From NCBI RefSeq assembly GCF_000002235.5, contig NW_022145605.1:33625266-33689265 (forward strand): a stretch of 64,000 bases of DNA, written 5' to 3'. The notes beneath the pieces were generated by a model. The model worked only from the letters and a program-made list of their open reading frames with translations. It searched no databases and was not told the DNA's origin. This document shows positions 49,245 to 61,400 of the stretch, one piece after another. Numbering within the stretch: the stretch's first letter is position 1; every line of letters starts with the position of its first letter. Position numbers and translations under genes: made by a program. The DNA is from Strongylocentrotus purpuratus. Taxonomy: Eukaryota; Echinodermata; Echinoidea; Camarodonta; Strongylocentrotidae.

Positions 49245-51065
49245 TCAGTGGAATATATAGAGTCTATCACGAGTACAGAAAGCGATCTCTCCTGATCGGT
49301 ATTGCTGGAGATAGTACCACTCTCTCTTGGGCTTCTCAATCTTGTAATCAGTGACGAGGTTCTGAACATGCTTCAGCTCGTTAGTGTACTCATCAATGCT
49401 GACCAGACCTACGTCGTGCTTTAACTTGGCTATCAGGATTGTATTCTCTTGAGACACAGCAGCGTATGTGAAACAACCCAATTCCGTTAATTTAAAGTTT
49501 ACTATACCTTGTTTGTCAACCAATTGTATCGTAAACCAAGATCTTGTGATCAGGTGATTATTATAACTAGTAATCTGCATTATACCCACATCATATGGTA
49601 TCTCCCTGATCACCTTCCCACCTGCTGGTGAGAATACCTGGATCTTCTTGGCTTTCATGTAGCTAACATAGATCTTATCATCGCCGTCTACAGTGAGGCT
49701 AGCCCATCCACCATCGTCATTTAGAGTTTCAAACATTACATTCAGCTTTGTGTACTCGAATGTGTACAGGGAGATATTGTTTGAGCCATCGAGTATAACA
49801 TACCGATCATTAGAGAGGAACCCTACTCCACAAATCTTAACATCCTTGAAAACTGTCTGCTTGAGCTGACCATCAGCAGAGAAGATCTCCACGCCACCTT
49901 TACTACATCCCACTGCCATCCTACCGTCAGGTGTACTAACCATGGCATTCATGCTATCCTTGGTAGGCAAAGCGATGTTCTCTGCCACTGTATTAACGAT
50001 TTCACCAAGACATAGCTCGTCCATTCCAACGTTTTTCTTAAAACTGACACTTCTTCCTTTCTTGCTCGATTGCCTCGGCTGCTTGTAGTCAGGATCTTCT
50101 CGTTTCAAGGCCTCTTGTAAGTCTTGACATAGAGTGTCGTGTGCAGCCAAAGCAGCCATATCTAACGGTACCTTTGTCCTATTGGTTACCACGTCAGCTA
50201 TAGTGGTCAAGTGAGTGATGTGCTCCTGTGTCGATTTCTTCATTTCGTCCAGTTCGTTCTGTACTCCTTCGATCCTACCCTTGACTTCACAAATGAGGAT
50301 TTCTTTCTTCTCTGTCAACTGCCGGACTGATTCTTCATATGCTTTGTTGATATCATCTGTACACTGCTTCTGAACATTGCTCACACGCTCCTTCTGTTCA
50401 TCAATGAAATCAACGTATTTCTGAAAGCAAGAGCGTTTCTTGTCCGCTTTAGATTTGAGGTCCTCGATACTCTTCATATGGCTGTTTTCATAAACAACTG
50501 CCTCGATGACATCATGTCCTTCCTTTGTATGCTCCATGACAACACATCTGAAGCAGGCAAATCTCCTGCAGTCGGAACAGAAGCACTCCTCATCCTCTTT
50601 TGGGTGTTTCCTGCATTTACGGTACCTACGTACTGACACCTTACCTGAAAGGATCTCACTTATGGCTAAGACCTCATGACTGATGAAGTTTGGCCACTGA
50701 GAGTGTTTGTTGTGGCAAATGATACAGAGATACATGCCACAGTCTTGACAGTAAACAACAGCTTGGGGTTGATCTTCGGATTTACAACTCGTGCAAAACT
50801 GATATTGATTCGTAACGTCCTCTATGAGAGACTTCAAAGCTAGATTTGCCGGTAATTTGCCGACATCTTGGTTTGGAACCTGGGTTTCAGCTCTGCAAAC
50901 AGGGCATCGGAGCATCTGGTCGTTACCATGACATTCCAAGAGGTTGTCCAGACAGGTCTTGCAGTAGGTGTGAGAACAAGACAGGATTTTGGGATCGGTG
51001 AAGGTATTCAGACATACAGGACACTCCAGACTCTGAGCAATGACATTCTTTAATGCTTCAGCCAT
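49245..51065 (-). CDS. TRIM-type RING/B-box protein with C-terminal propeller-like region
   Basis: A probable E3 ubiquitin ligase of 606 residues in one exon. The C3HC4 RING is C15, C18, C30, H32, C35, C38, C54 and C57 (LECPVCLNTF to RCPVCRAE). A first B-box follows at about 91-130 (CTSCKSEDQP, YCQDCGMYLC) and a second at 151-184 (C151, H154, C163, C166, C171, C174, H179, H184). A coiled coil spans about 195-300. The C-terminal half (about 370-606) has repeated strand-turn motifs such as GVEIFSADGQLKQ and KIQVFSPAGGKV, as in NHL or related beta-propellers of TRIM2/3/56/71-type proteins. A possible 5' UTR acceptor (TTTCTGTAG) lies 10 bp before the ATG. The substrate and exact orthology are unknown; such genes are expanded in invertebrate deuterostomes. 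Confidence 0.93.
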   Translation of the reverse strand: MAEALKNVIAQSLECPVCLNTFTDPKILSCSHTYCKTCLDNLLECHGNDQMLRCPVCRAETQVPNQDVGKLPANLALKSLIEDVTNQYQFCTSCKSEDQPQAVVYCQDCGMYLCIICHNKHSQWPNFISHEVLAISEILSGKVSVRRYRKCRKHPKEDEECFCSDCRRFACFRCVVMEHTKEGHDVIEAVVYENSHMKSIEDLKSKADKKRSCFQKYVDFIDEQKERVSNVQKQCTDDINKAYEESVRQLTEKKEILICEVKGRIEGVQNELDEMKKSTQEHITHLTTIADVVTNRTKVPLDMAALAAHDTLCQDLQEALKREDPDYKQPRQSSKKGRSVSFKKNVGMDELCLGEIVNTVAENIALPTKDSMNAMVSTPDGRMAVGCSKGGVEIFSADGQLKQTVFKDVKICGVGFLSNDRYVILDGSNNISLYTFEYTKLNVMFETLNDDGGWASLTVDGDDKIYVSYMKAKKIQVFSPAGGKVIREIPYDVGIMQITSYNNHLITRSWFTIQLVDKQGIVNFKLTELGCFTYAAVSQENTILIAKLKHDVGLVSIDEYTNELKHVQNLVTDYKIEKPKREWYYLQQYRSGEIAFCTRDRLYIFH

Positions 51066-51259
51066 GATTCTAATTCTACAGAAATACGAGATAAAAGAAA
51101 AGGAAAAACATAATGATTAGTGTATTTCTTATTCATCTGATCTTATTTTAAAGAAAAGTATTTTTTTTATAATAACAATAACGATGATCACAATATTAAT
51201 GATAACAATACTCGTCATAGTAATAATAATGCCTCAAGTTGTTTAACCAGATCCTCATC
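51066..51259. other. Immediate upstream of the TRIM gene
   Basis: Holds the putative 5' UTR splice acceptor for the minus-strand TRIM gene and an ATAACAATAA-type AT-rich run. The first exon was not located. Confidence 0.35.
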
Positions 51260-51510
51260 AGTACATATACTGTTTTCCCCGAGGGCCCTGCAATCATATT
51301 ACTACCCCGGCTTTAGTATTAGCCAATTACCTACCATGATAATGTGCTCATAAGCATTCACGGAATTTCTTCCTACCGGGTACCCATTCATTATACACCT
51401 GGGATGGGTGGAGAGTGACAAAGGCTGTCTTGCCGAAGGACATTAGTTCTGTGGTGGGACTCGAACCACGAACCACGTGATTCAAAGTCAGTCAACATAT
51501 CTAGTACAAA
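51260..51510 (-). mobile_element. tRNA-derived SINE, copy 2
   Basis: On the minus strand the B-box region TGGTTCGAGTCCCACCAC is followed by CCTTCGGCAAGACA and ATGAATGGGTACCCGGTAGG, matching the body of the plus-strand SINE at 32437-32730. The A box and tail are diverged. Confidence 0.75.
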
Positions 51511-53300
51511 AGACCATAACACCTCTACATGCATTGCAACTAGTCATGATATTTAAATTGTGTACAAGGCATAATACATTGCATTAGGTGGAGTCCTGAA
51601 TCCATGGAATAAAGGCAAAAGGTGGAAAAACAAAACAACAAATGTAAGCATGAGCCTCAGAAGTGTAGTTTACTATTCACATTTTAGCACTTTGTCATTG
51701 GAACAATACTCATTACATTATTTCTTCATTAATCTGAAACTAAGTGTCATATATTGATGATGATGTCATGCCATGAGTCACAATTGTGTAGCTGCGCATG
51801 CGCCGAGCGAAATAAACTTGCTTTGGAATATTTTACCAAGAGTATCAGACGTTTACTAATTATCTGTCTCGAGTATTCACCTGTGTACCTTTAGTTAAGA
51901 GTACACAACACCAAGTATTACAAATTCGTGAAATTTGAACGAAAAATATGTGATCCGTGATCTACCTTCAGATATGATGCAGATAAACATACCTTATTCT
52001 GAACATGGAGTTTAGGCTTTGGACAACTCTAAAACTTAGTAGGCAACATTTCGTATCAATTCTTAAACCTGTGACGTATCGAAAGCAGTACTATAAACAT
52101 GTACTTTTACACACTTGAATATACTATTATTGAATTATATAGATTGCTCTGGTTTGGCAGAATCTCTAGCTGATATAGAATCGCATAATAATCTGAAATA
52201 TGTACCATGTGCGTTTATAGCTTCATTTAAGAATAATTAGTCATGACAAATTTGTACCTCAAATCACAATAACATACCAAAATTTTTCCTCAGGACAAAC
52301 AAACACTGAGAAGTTATATATCAGGACGATATCAATGTGATCAAAAAAATTCTAACGCGACAAAATTTACTTCCGGGTTCACGATCGAGGACATTTAACT
52401 CTTATGGTCTCGTTTCAAAGCTATATTTTATTTTGAATTGTTTTTGCAGCCTGTTATTTCATGGTTTACCAAACTGATATCATTTCATAAACACCCGCCA
52501 TTATCAGCTTGGTCTTAGCTCAATCGCTCTCCATTTATCACCTCAAAGACATACCCCCAAACCCAACTATTTGAGTCTTTGAAAATTAAGATTTTGTAAA
52601 CCAGATACCATCAAATCCTCAAAATGTCTGGGAGTCAGCCTAATATAAATAACTACGACAATGTAAAACGAAAATATTGCAAAATGTCACTGCATTTCTT
52701 TTGGAAATGACAGCAATTTTTAATTCGCTCACCTCTTTTCCCGTAACTACGTAACAGTCCGTAAAAATCAGTAAAAATGTAAACCATTTGCCTATACAAT
52801 GCAACGGTGCACCGATCAAAGTTTGCTACAGTAGTACTATGCATGTATGTGCTTAATTTTGTCGAAATCATTGTTGTTAGCTATTGGGAATTCCCATCGA
52901 CCTTTGACAGACAATGAGATTGAGGTTTTAATCGTCCTAAAAGTGATCGCCCAAAGAATCTCGATATCTTTTTGTTAGGTGTATGTCGAGCAAATGTATG
53001 CCCTTGTTAGACTTGAACTATATTTGTGTTACGAGCCCCTTCCCCCTCACTACAAAAACATTATAAAGTTAGAGTCAAATAACTGTTGCCAAAGGTTCGT
53101 GGAACGGTCCTCCTTCGAGATTACAGATGGAATGTTGGAGATGGCGCTAAACATATGCTTAATATTTATTATGGTTTCGGATACCTGGAGATCATTTGAA
53201 CTTACATGTATTATAAGGGTTACCAGGTAATAAATAATGATGGGCTGAGCATTTTACAACAAAATATTTCAGAATCCCAGAGAAGTGTGATCCACACTGG
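51511..53300. other. No gene recognised
   Basis: Intergenic. The open frames at 52653-52871 and 52979-53230 show no domain or splice support. Confidence 0.45.
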
Positions 53301-53303
53301 GCA

Positions 53304-53345
53304 GGCGCGTAGCCAGGGGGGGGGCGGTGGGGCGGTCGCCCCAAA
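53304..53345 (+). mobile_element. hAT-like left terminus
   Basis: CAGGCGCGTAGCCAGG followed by a G run, resembling the termini at 15529 and 58447. No partner end was identified. The tandem repeat that follows may be internal to it. Confidence 0.4.
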
Positions 53346-53414
53346 AAAACGCCGGCCAAAAAAGAAAAAAAAAGAGAGAAAAAAAAGAAGAAAGGAAGAG
53401 GACGTAGGAAGAAA

Positions 53415-53993
53415 AAGGATTAAGAGTCGAGAATGGTACAACGAATCGTCTTCTTTCTCTAATAATTTAATGAAACGTCAAAGCTCCCGCTTTCGCGTGG
53501 GAGGGGGAGGGGGGGTGGGGAACTGAATTCAGATAAGGATTAAGAGTCGAGAACGGTACAACGAATCGTCTTCTTTCTCTAATAATTTATGAAACGTCAA
53601 AGCTTCCGCTTCGGCACGGGAGCGGGAAAACTGAATTCAGACAAGGATTTAAAGTCCAGAACTGTAAAACGAATCGTCTTCTTTCTCTAATAATTTAATG
53701 AAACGTCAAAGCTTCCGAATTCAGACAAGGATTAAGAGTCGATCGAGAATGGTACAACGAATCGACTTCTTTCTTTAATAATCTAATGAAACGTCAGAGC
53801 TTCCGCGCTACGCCCGAAATAAGGGGAACTTGATTCAAACAAGGATTAAGAGTCGAGGACGGTCCAACGAATCGTCTTCTTTTTCTAATGAAACGTCAAA
53901 AGAAACTGAATTTAGATAAGGATTAAGAGTCGAGAACGGTCCAACGAATCGTCTTCTTTCTCTAATAATTTGATGAAACGTCAAAGCTTTCCC
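53415..53993 (+). repeat. Tandem repeat, six copies, unit 77-120 bp
   Basis: AAGGATTAAGAGTCGAGAAC, ACGAATCGTCTTCTTTCTCT and AATGAAACGTCAAAGC recur, with copies starting near 53415, 53535, 53643, 53727, 53841 and 53918. Unit length varies by loss of a GC-rich spacer. Noncoding. Confidence 0.92.
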
Positions 53994-54125
53994 CTGCACC
54001 CACCCCCCAACAGAAAATCATTTCTTGATACTAAGCAATAGGAATAAATGTTAAAACGGCTTGCCATGGGCACACATGATTAGTGGACGTTCACACCGTT
54101 CTCGTTCACTCATCTAAAAGTCCCT

Positions 54126-54372
54126 GTTATCAGTCCATGTACTTGTTGGTCTACGCCTCTTTCTTCTTCCATCAGTTCCTCCTTGCAAGATGGTGTTTGT
54201 CAAGCTAGTCTTACGCCTAGTTACACGCCCAAACCACTGTAGCTATCTTATATTGTGATGAGGAGATCATGCTCACCTACATAACTTTCCATTATCTCTC
54301 TCACTTTCTTGTTGTCACACTAGAAATGTCTAAACAGTATTCTTATTCTGATGTTTTTTTAAGTACTGTAAC
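54126..54372 (-). mobile_element. LINE C-terminal fragment, copy 2
   Basis: Second copy of the segment at 44858-45130, same orientation and similar end points. Confidence 0.75.
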
Positions 54373-54374
54373 TC

Positions 54375-54648
54375 TGTGAATCCACCTAGAACACTCTACC
54401 ACAACACCTCCGCCTATGTAGTACAGAAGACACTTTCAAAGAGAAACTTAAAACCCAACTCTTTCCATCTTGAATCCATAATGTACATTTTGAGTAGCTA
54501 AATTTTCTTTTCGTTCATAATATCTTAATTACTGTTCCTTGTTTAATTGTTATCATTTGTATGTTTCTTTTCTGTTGTATAGCGCTCTGATAAGTTTGTC
54601 TGTAGTAGCGCTCAATAAGAATAAATTATTATTATTATTATTATTAAA
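54375..54648 (+). mobile_element. LINE (L2-like) 3' end
   Basis: RT C-terminal remnant (FKEKLKTQLF) followed by a 3' UTR with GTATAGCGCTCTGATAAG...GTAGCGCTCAATAAG and (ATT)n at 54625-54645. Confidence 0.75.
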
Positions 54649-54649
54649 T

Positions 54650-55395
54650 ATATGCATATGCTAGACCCGAAAAGCCGGCGCCCAAATAGGGGGAGGGCAC
54701 CTGGCAGTAGCCCCGCCAGCCGGCGGGTGTTCCATTTTTTTTATATTTTCATTGTTTGCCCAACAGAGAAGGTTGTGCCATATCATCAAAGCGGAGGGGT
54801 ACTCATTATTATCAAGACTTCTGTTGATGCTTAACTCATAAACGTAGAGCAGGACGATAGTGGACGATATTAATATACTGTGTGAAATTCAAGGGACTAG
54901 AATGGTGTTATGTAACGTGTATTTTCCAACGAATGAAAAAGAGGGGGAAATGCAACGGTTACAGGAACTACAGATAAGTAAGAGTAATAATTATGTTATA
55001 TTAGGGGGGATTTTAATTTGATTAGAAATTATGAGTTAGAATAATAATGGAAGAGTAAAGCAAAGCCCTCAAAAATGATTTAGTAAAAAAAGTGAGCGAT
55101 GTTATGGAAGAGTTACATGAAATAGATATAAGGAGAGAACGAAACCCATCCAAAAAACAATTTACTTTCACCAAGAATAATAAAGAGAGACAATGTTGGC
55201 TGACCCAGATGAATAGACCATGTGTAATTGATCACATATTTCTGTCCTTCAACACTTCCTCCAAAACAATAGCTAACCTTTATTATTTAAAAACATGCAC
55301 TTATATGGTGAAATTAAAGTTTGATGCCATGCCAATGAACTGCGGGAGGAAAAATGTCGTTCCGGAGGGGGCGTGTCTATTTTCATTAAAGATAA
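54650..55395 (+). repeat. Direct duplication, copy 1 (LINE endonuclease piece)
   Basis: Matches 56932-57672 along about 740 bp, starting with AAAGCCGGCGCCC and ending near GGAGGGGGCGTGTC. Fragments translate to an L1/Tx1-like endonuclease tail: NNYVILGG, HEIDIRRERNPSKKQFTFTK and WLTQMNRPCVIDHIFLS. Both copies are broken by stops. Confidence 0.8.
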
Positions 55396-55429
55396 AGACC
55401 AGTTATGGCCATGCGATTGCATTGTGAAA

Positions 55430-55600
55430 AAAACGTTGTGGAATCGATCAGAAATGGTTGATCATCTAGCATATAAGTATTGGTGTGTAATGTAAGGTTC
55501 TGAAATCATCAAAATGATAAGAAATTTGGCCCAGTCTTGGTAATGTTACAAGCACTGTACACAGAAAGATGTATATGGGGACTACGCGACACGTGCGAAA
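55430..55600 (-). mobile_element. TTAA MITE fragment, inverted
   Basis: Reverse complement of about 8400-8580 (GATGATCAACC, TACAAGCACTGTACACAGAA). No terminal repeats retained. Confidence 0.8.
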
Positions 55601-55854
55601 TATCTATCAGGTCCAAATAGATATAATATTTTACCAAATAAATCAATTAGTAGGCAGTTTCTCGGCAGAATTTTTATCATCACGTCTTAGTCAAAACATA
55701 TTCTTTCACATCATTGGTATAATAAGAGCTTCCATTTCATTTTTTTTACAGGGGGGGGGGGGGGCGTTTCCGAAACTGGTCTTTACCTTTAAAGGTAACT
55801 TTAAAAGTTTGTAAATTTGGACGAACTCATTATTTAGGGTAAACAGTGGTAAGA

Positions 55855-55910
55855 ACCAAAGGCGGCGATCCCAAGGGGACGGGGGGACACGTCCCCCTCC
55901 ACCTCCCTGA
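55855..55910 (+). mobile_element. hAT-like terminus (tentative)
   Basis: AAAGGCGGCGATCCAAGG followed by a G run, similar to hAT-type CAGGGGCGGATCC ends. Unpaired. Confidence 0.25.
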
Positions 55911-56049
55911 AAATTTGAAAAAGCGCCAAAAAATATGATGTGTAGCGCAAATACTGACTAAAGGCTGCGATACACTTTTAGGCTCTGGAGGGCCCAAGAG
56001 TGCAGCGTTAAGACAAATAAAACTGCAAAAATCTTCTCGTTCTGGAGCT

Positions 56050-56265
56050 ACACTCCTTCGCGGGGGAAGTTGTCCGTGGGGGTAATCCTCCGGGGGTAAT
56101 TTTCCGGGGAGTAATTGTCCTTGGGAGGTAGTTGTTCTCGGGGGTAATTCTCCGGGGGGGGGGGGTAATTTTCTGGTGGTTATTGACCTTGGGGATTGTT
56201 TTCCGGGGGATAATTTTCGGGGGGTGATTGCCCCGGGGGTAAATTTCCTAGAACCCTGTGAATCG
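56050..56265 (-). repeat. Degenerate GGGGGTAATTNTCC minisatellite
   Basis: About a dozen units of 16-18 bp such as CGGGGGTAATTTTCC and GGGGTAATTGTCC. The minus-strand Pro/Ser-rich frame (55830-56300) arises from it. Confidence 0.8.
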
Positions 56266-56269
56266 ACCT

Positions 56270-56930
56270 TTAACGTCACCATTCGAAAGACGTGACTCAC
56301 TTTCGAACTTGCGTCCTCGGCTGAATCAGTTTGTATCTTCCATTGTAAGCTGGATTACAGGCGCACGCCACAACGCCCCGTTAAAAAAATGGAAGTAAAC
56401 AATGGAGCGACCATTATTAAAAGTGACTCGGAAAAATTGTTGAAGGTTGATGAAAAAATGCTTAATTTTTGTATAAAATGTTACTTATTATATTCCTTCT
56501 ACTGTACCAACCCTCTGATATACAAAATATCCTGGACAAATTCTCGTTCTCTTTGAAGGCGTCACTGTGCAACACCCTCATATTACAGTGATTAACTATT
56601 AATTCTCCCAACCATTTTTGAATTTTCGCAAGACATAAAACAGGCTATCAAAAATCTGTCAACACTTAAATGGTATGTGGAGCCGATTTATTGCTTTGTG
56701 ACAATTTACATTCACCTAAAATGTAATTAAATTGTAATTATATAGTTGGCAGATTTAAGGAATTGATCAGATCAGTTTTTCCCAATTTGTATTTTTTTAA
56801 ATGGTCCGTTTTCACTCGGATTTTCTGATTTTCTTTACTTATATATCTAGCATTGAAGTCACTACCTTAGCACCACTTTCTCTCATCTAAACAATGTTAC
56901 CAAGTCTCTTTAAGGGGCAGTGCATGTGCA
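56270..56930. other. No gene recognised
   Basis: Intergenic spacer between the duplicated LINE pieces. Confidence 0.45.
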
Positions 56931-56931
56931 T

Positions 56932-57672
56932 GAATATGCAAGACCCGGAAAGCCGGCGCCCCAAAAGGGGGAGGGCACCTAGCGGTTAGCCTCGCCCGCC
57001 GGCGGGCGTTCCATTTTTTTGTATTTTCATTGTTTGCCCAACAGAGAAGGTTGTGCCATATCATCAAAGCAGATGGGTACTCATTATTATCAAGACTTCT
57101 GTTGATGCTTAACTCATAAACATAGAGCAGGACGATAGTGGACGATATTAATATACTGTGTGAAATTCAAGGGACTAGAATGGTGTTATGTAACGTGTCT
57201 TTTCCAACGAATGAAAGAGAGGGGGAAATACAACGGTTACAGGAACTACAGATAAATAAAAGTAATAATTATGTTATAATAGGGGGGATTTTAATTTGAC
57301 TAGAAATTATGAGTTAGAATAATAATGGAAGAGTAAAGCAAAGCCCTCAAAAATGATTTAGTAAAAAAGTAAGCGATGTTATGGAAGAGTGACATGAAAT
57401 AGATATAAGGAGAAAACGAAACACATCCAAAAAACAATTTACTGTCACCAAGAATAATAAAGAGAGACAATGTTGGCTGGCCCAGATTAATAGACTATGT
57501 GTTTATCACATATTTTGGTCCTTCAACACTTCCTCCAAAACAATAGCTATACTTAGATTCTTAAAACATGCACTTATATGGTGAAATTAAGGTTTGATGC
57601 CATTAGCCAATGAACTGCGAGAGGAAAAGTGTCATTCGGGAGGGGGCGTGTCCATTTTCAATTAAAAATGCT
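56932..57672 (+). repeat. Direct duplication, copy 2 (LINE endonuclease piece)
   Basis: Second copy of 54650-55395, about 2.28 kb downstream, with shared breakpoints at both ends and scattered substitutions and small indels. Confidence 0.8.
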
Positions 57673-58215
57673 TTAAACAGCTTGGAATCGGCCGAAATCA
57701 TCACTTTATAGAGTGAACAGTGATGGTTCATCCAACAGCTTACTTTCTTTCAATATTTACGACATATCTCGTATCCTAGCAGTATGGACTCCAAGACCGC
57801 ATCAAAAATGCCAGAGGTGGGATCCTTCCTTCAATTTTTTCATTCTTTTCTTGTTTTTTTTTGGGGGGGGGGTGGGTGAATGTGTGAATCAAAACGCTTT
57901 TTGCTGTCAACAAAAGTTTGTAAGAATTAAACGCATGCTTCTTTTCTTTTCTTGTTCTTTCTTTCTTTCTTTCTTCCTTTCTTTTGTTCTATTCATGAGT
58001 AATCCACACAAATGAAAGCTTTGCTTTTTAGTGGAATTATTTTTTCCTTCAAAATTCGTCTTAATTAATAATTGCTTATAATATATTGTGTATCCTACAA
58101 TCATTGATTACTTTACGACATTTAAGATTTTATAATTACTAATAAGTTTTTTTTTTTCTTTCTTAATGTCAAAATCATCTGAATTTGAACATCTTTCCTC
58201 CCTTCTTTGTCTTAG
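57673..58215. other. Presumed intron or upstream region of the BRICHOS-like gene
   Basis: Contains G and TTTC runs. No upstream exon was identified. Confidence 0.4.
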
Positions 58216-58428
58216 TACCTTCCACCACCATTCCCAGGGCCACCACGCTTTTACCATGGGACAAGCCGCGGTTGCTCCAGCCTTGTAGCAGCCGTTTTGA
58301 CCGCGGCGGTGCTGGCCTCTGGGTTGATCGCAGCGGCTATCATATTTCGAAGCGGTGGGTACCCCGTGGCAATGTGCCCAGCTGTGGGCAACCAGGTGGC
58401 TCAACCTATGACCTTGAGTGGAAACAAG
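58216..58428 (+). CDS. BRICHOS-like gene exon (membrane anchor)
   Basis: 71 codons with the hydrophobic segment at residues about 20-44 of the exon. The acceptor is GTCTTAG and the donor GTAAGG. GC-rich codon use stands out from the AT-rich surroundings. Confidence 0.75.
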
Positions 58429-61400
58429 GTAAGGTTTGTTTGTTTGACAGTGGCGTAGCTACGGGGACAGCGGGTGGGGGCACCTGACTCCATCGATTTT
58501 ATACCCCCTTCCCCCCCCCCCTAAAAAAAACCCCAGAAAATAAAGAAATAGATAGAGAGAAAGATAGAGAAAGAGAAAGAAAAAGATATAAAGATCGAGA
58601 GGGAGAGAGAGAGAGAGAGAGAAAAAGAGAATATAGACGGGATTTAGAGGGGGAAAGGAATGCAACCATGATGTACAGTATATGTGTGTATAAGTAAATT
58701 CTTGGTTAAAAATGAAGGCACTGTATCCCTTTTGCAGCCAACATCAAATTGTTTAGAACTTTGCAGAAGTAATGAATATGTATGTCCTTTAGGCATTAGC
58801 AGTGTCATAATTTTCAAATTATGCAAGGAAATCCATTTACTTTATTAACTTCAGTGTCAGACTCTTTTTATTGACTGACTGGCTTTTTTTTCTTTCTTTG
58901 GTAATAACAGAATGAGCTGTAAAGGTACATGAGCATTTTTTTACATCAATAATCCACTTCTTGTAATGGACAAAATTAAACTGATTGAATCTTTGTGCAG
59001 CACAAAACATACAACCATTCGGTACAAGGGTCTGGAAATCAGACTATTTACTAAATCAATTGCAATCACTAAAGTCGATTCGACAACTAAAGGTCGTTAT
59101 TTTCCCTACTTAAAGACATTTTCAAGCCCTTTCGTTTTGAAGGAGGTTCGATATAAGTATTATCTTTCAAATGCAATTGAAATTTATCATTTTTATTTGT
59201 TTGGTCTGCAAATATTACATAGAGAGAGAGAGAGAGATGCGTTGTTGATTTAGTATATTTGTGGTCCTCTAAAAGCGTCCCTTTCCCTAAATGACAGAAA
59301 ATTACGATCAGGTTTGAATTCAATGATATCTTCCTTATCTGTCTATTATTTAAATCAGGTCAAGAGAGCTGACTTGACGAACGAAAAGGGTGATCATTTG
59401 ACGGAAGCCTTCGACTATGACAGACAATCCAACACCTTTCTCATCGACTCTCCAGCAAACATCACCGAGAGCTCCAACGCTGCCACCATCGCGGTGGACA
59501 TCAACCGGGTAAGTCCCTTTGCACTCCAAACGTCATTTCGCTATTGCGCTATCATAGCTGCGCTAATTAATCCTGTGAATGAAATTAACCCACACGCCAG
59601 TAATTCGAAGCAGTGTGTGCACTGACCGTTCATTTTGCAGTCATTTCTTGTACGATGTTTATTGCAATGACGATCTTCGTCATTGCTTTGTTTCGTTTAC
59701 ATTCTTCTTATTGATATTCTTACTTCTTCTTTGCAATGACGAATATCGTCATTGCCTTGTTTCCTTTGTTTTCGGTCACATTCTGCCCCATTAATATTCT
59801 TCTTCTCCGTGTTCCCCTTGTTTTCGTCAGAAAGTTGCATTCGTTTTGCATGTAATGCTTGTAATCACTAGTTATGCCCTTTCCTCATGTCCGTTTCCTT
59901 TCAAATTTCATAGGCATATCATCAAGGTAACTGCATTTTTCGATTTCCGAAATCACTCATGCATAATCATCCAGGCGCCATTTTGTCCGTTTCTGGTCGG
60001 TTTTATGGCCTTTTTTCTTCCTTCCTGTCTCCACTGTCCTAGATCCTACAGAGTTCTAACAATTTCCTCTAAATAGTCTAAGATATGTTCTTTCATCTGC
60101 GACGTATAGCTTGACCTTCAAAATGCCGCATCTTCGCTCTGCAAACTCAAATCCGAAAGCGTATTCTGGGTGGCCAAACGCCGGATTTTTGAAATTCGTC
60201 AAGGGGGCTATTTTAGACGCTATTTCATACTCTGCATGATTATGTTAGTATGGACGGCTGTTAGTGCCACAGCACGCGTCATCACGTGTTCATCATGCAC
60301 CCAAATCCAATTGGTTTTGCACGCAGTGCTTGCGAACCCTTCCTAGATCCCTTCCTATATCTTAATTCCTTACAAACCCTTTTGGGCGCAGTATCTAGCA
60401 TTTTATCAAGGTCTTTGAAATCTTTGTTCTCTCGAATCAGTCATGAGTGACTCTCCAGGCGCCATTTTGTCCGTTTCGGGCCGTTTTTAGGCCTTTATTA
60501 ATTTCGCCCTACCTATCTCCAGTATGACATAAGCTAGAGAGTTCGTACAGATTGCTCTGGATAGTCCGAGAGAAGCTGTTTCGTTTGACAGGTAGAAACA
60601 TGGCGTCATTGCACGCATATCGTTCTGACACGATTGCATTTCTAGTTGATTTTGTTATAGTTTTTGTATTTGAACATGTTTTTATTCAGTATAGACTTAA
60701 TCAGCAAAGCTATGTTCGCCATGGTCCTGATTGAAATACATTAAAAATACACCACAATGGGTGTGAGTAAACATTAAAGTATTACAAAGGATTTAAAGAA
60801 AGTTCATAATACACATTTACGTAAATATTCACACACAGTAGTTAAAATACAAGGTAATTTGATCTTTAAATTATTAATATATCAAAAACAATTTAGTCGC
60901 TTACGCAGTTCTACGTCAATCAAATGACATCCCTGTAAGGTTGGGCTTAAGTTTATGGCTCCTCTTTATATAAGTTGACCAAGTTAAACCTGTGGCATAT
61001 TTCATAAGACTGTTTATCAATAACAACTGCCACATATCTATGACAAATCTGTTCACAGCCAATGATATGTAAGGATTTCAGTAGCTTATAACAAGTATTT
61101 TATCTTTTAATTATTAGCATGTTGTATGAAACAAGGCTCTGGTTTAAATTGGTCAAGTGAGTTTCTGGTGTCCTTTTTACACCAAAATTCTATGGATAAC
61201 CCCCTTAAGAAACATCACCTCTCATGGGTGGGTGTGTACATTCTTTGGCTTATGTACTAACGATATGCCACTTACTTTTGTAAAGGGAAAAGGATATTAG
61301 CCGGCTTTGCCACCTCCCCTACGGCTTAGTGCATGTCGATGGAAAAGGAATACAATCAAGATTTGGTGAAAACATTGCAAAACGTCTTCATGATCTGTAT

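Noticed and set aside
55830-56300. 156-codon Pro-rich minus-strand frame
   Set aside because: Arises from the degenerate G-rich minisatellite. No domain and no splice context.
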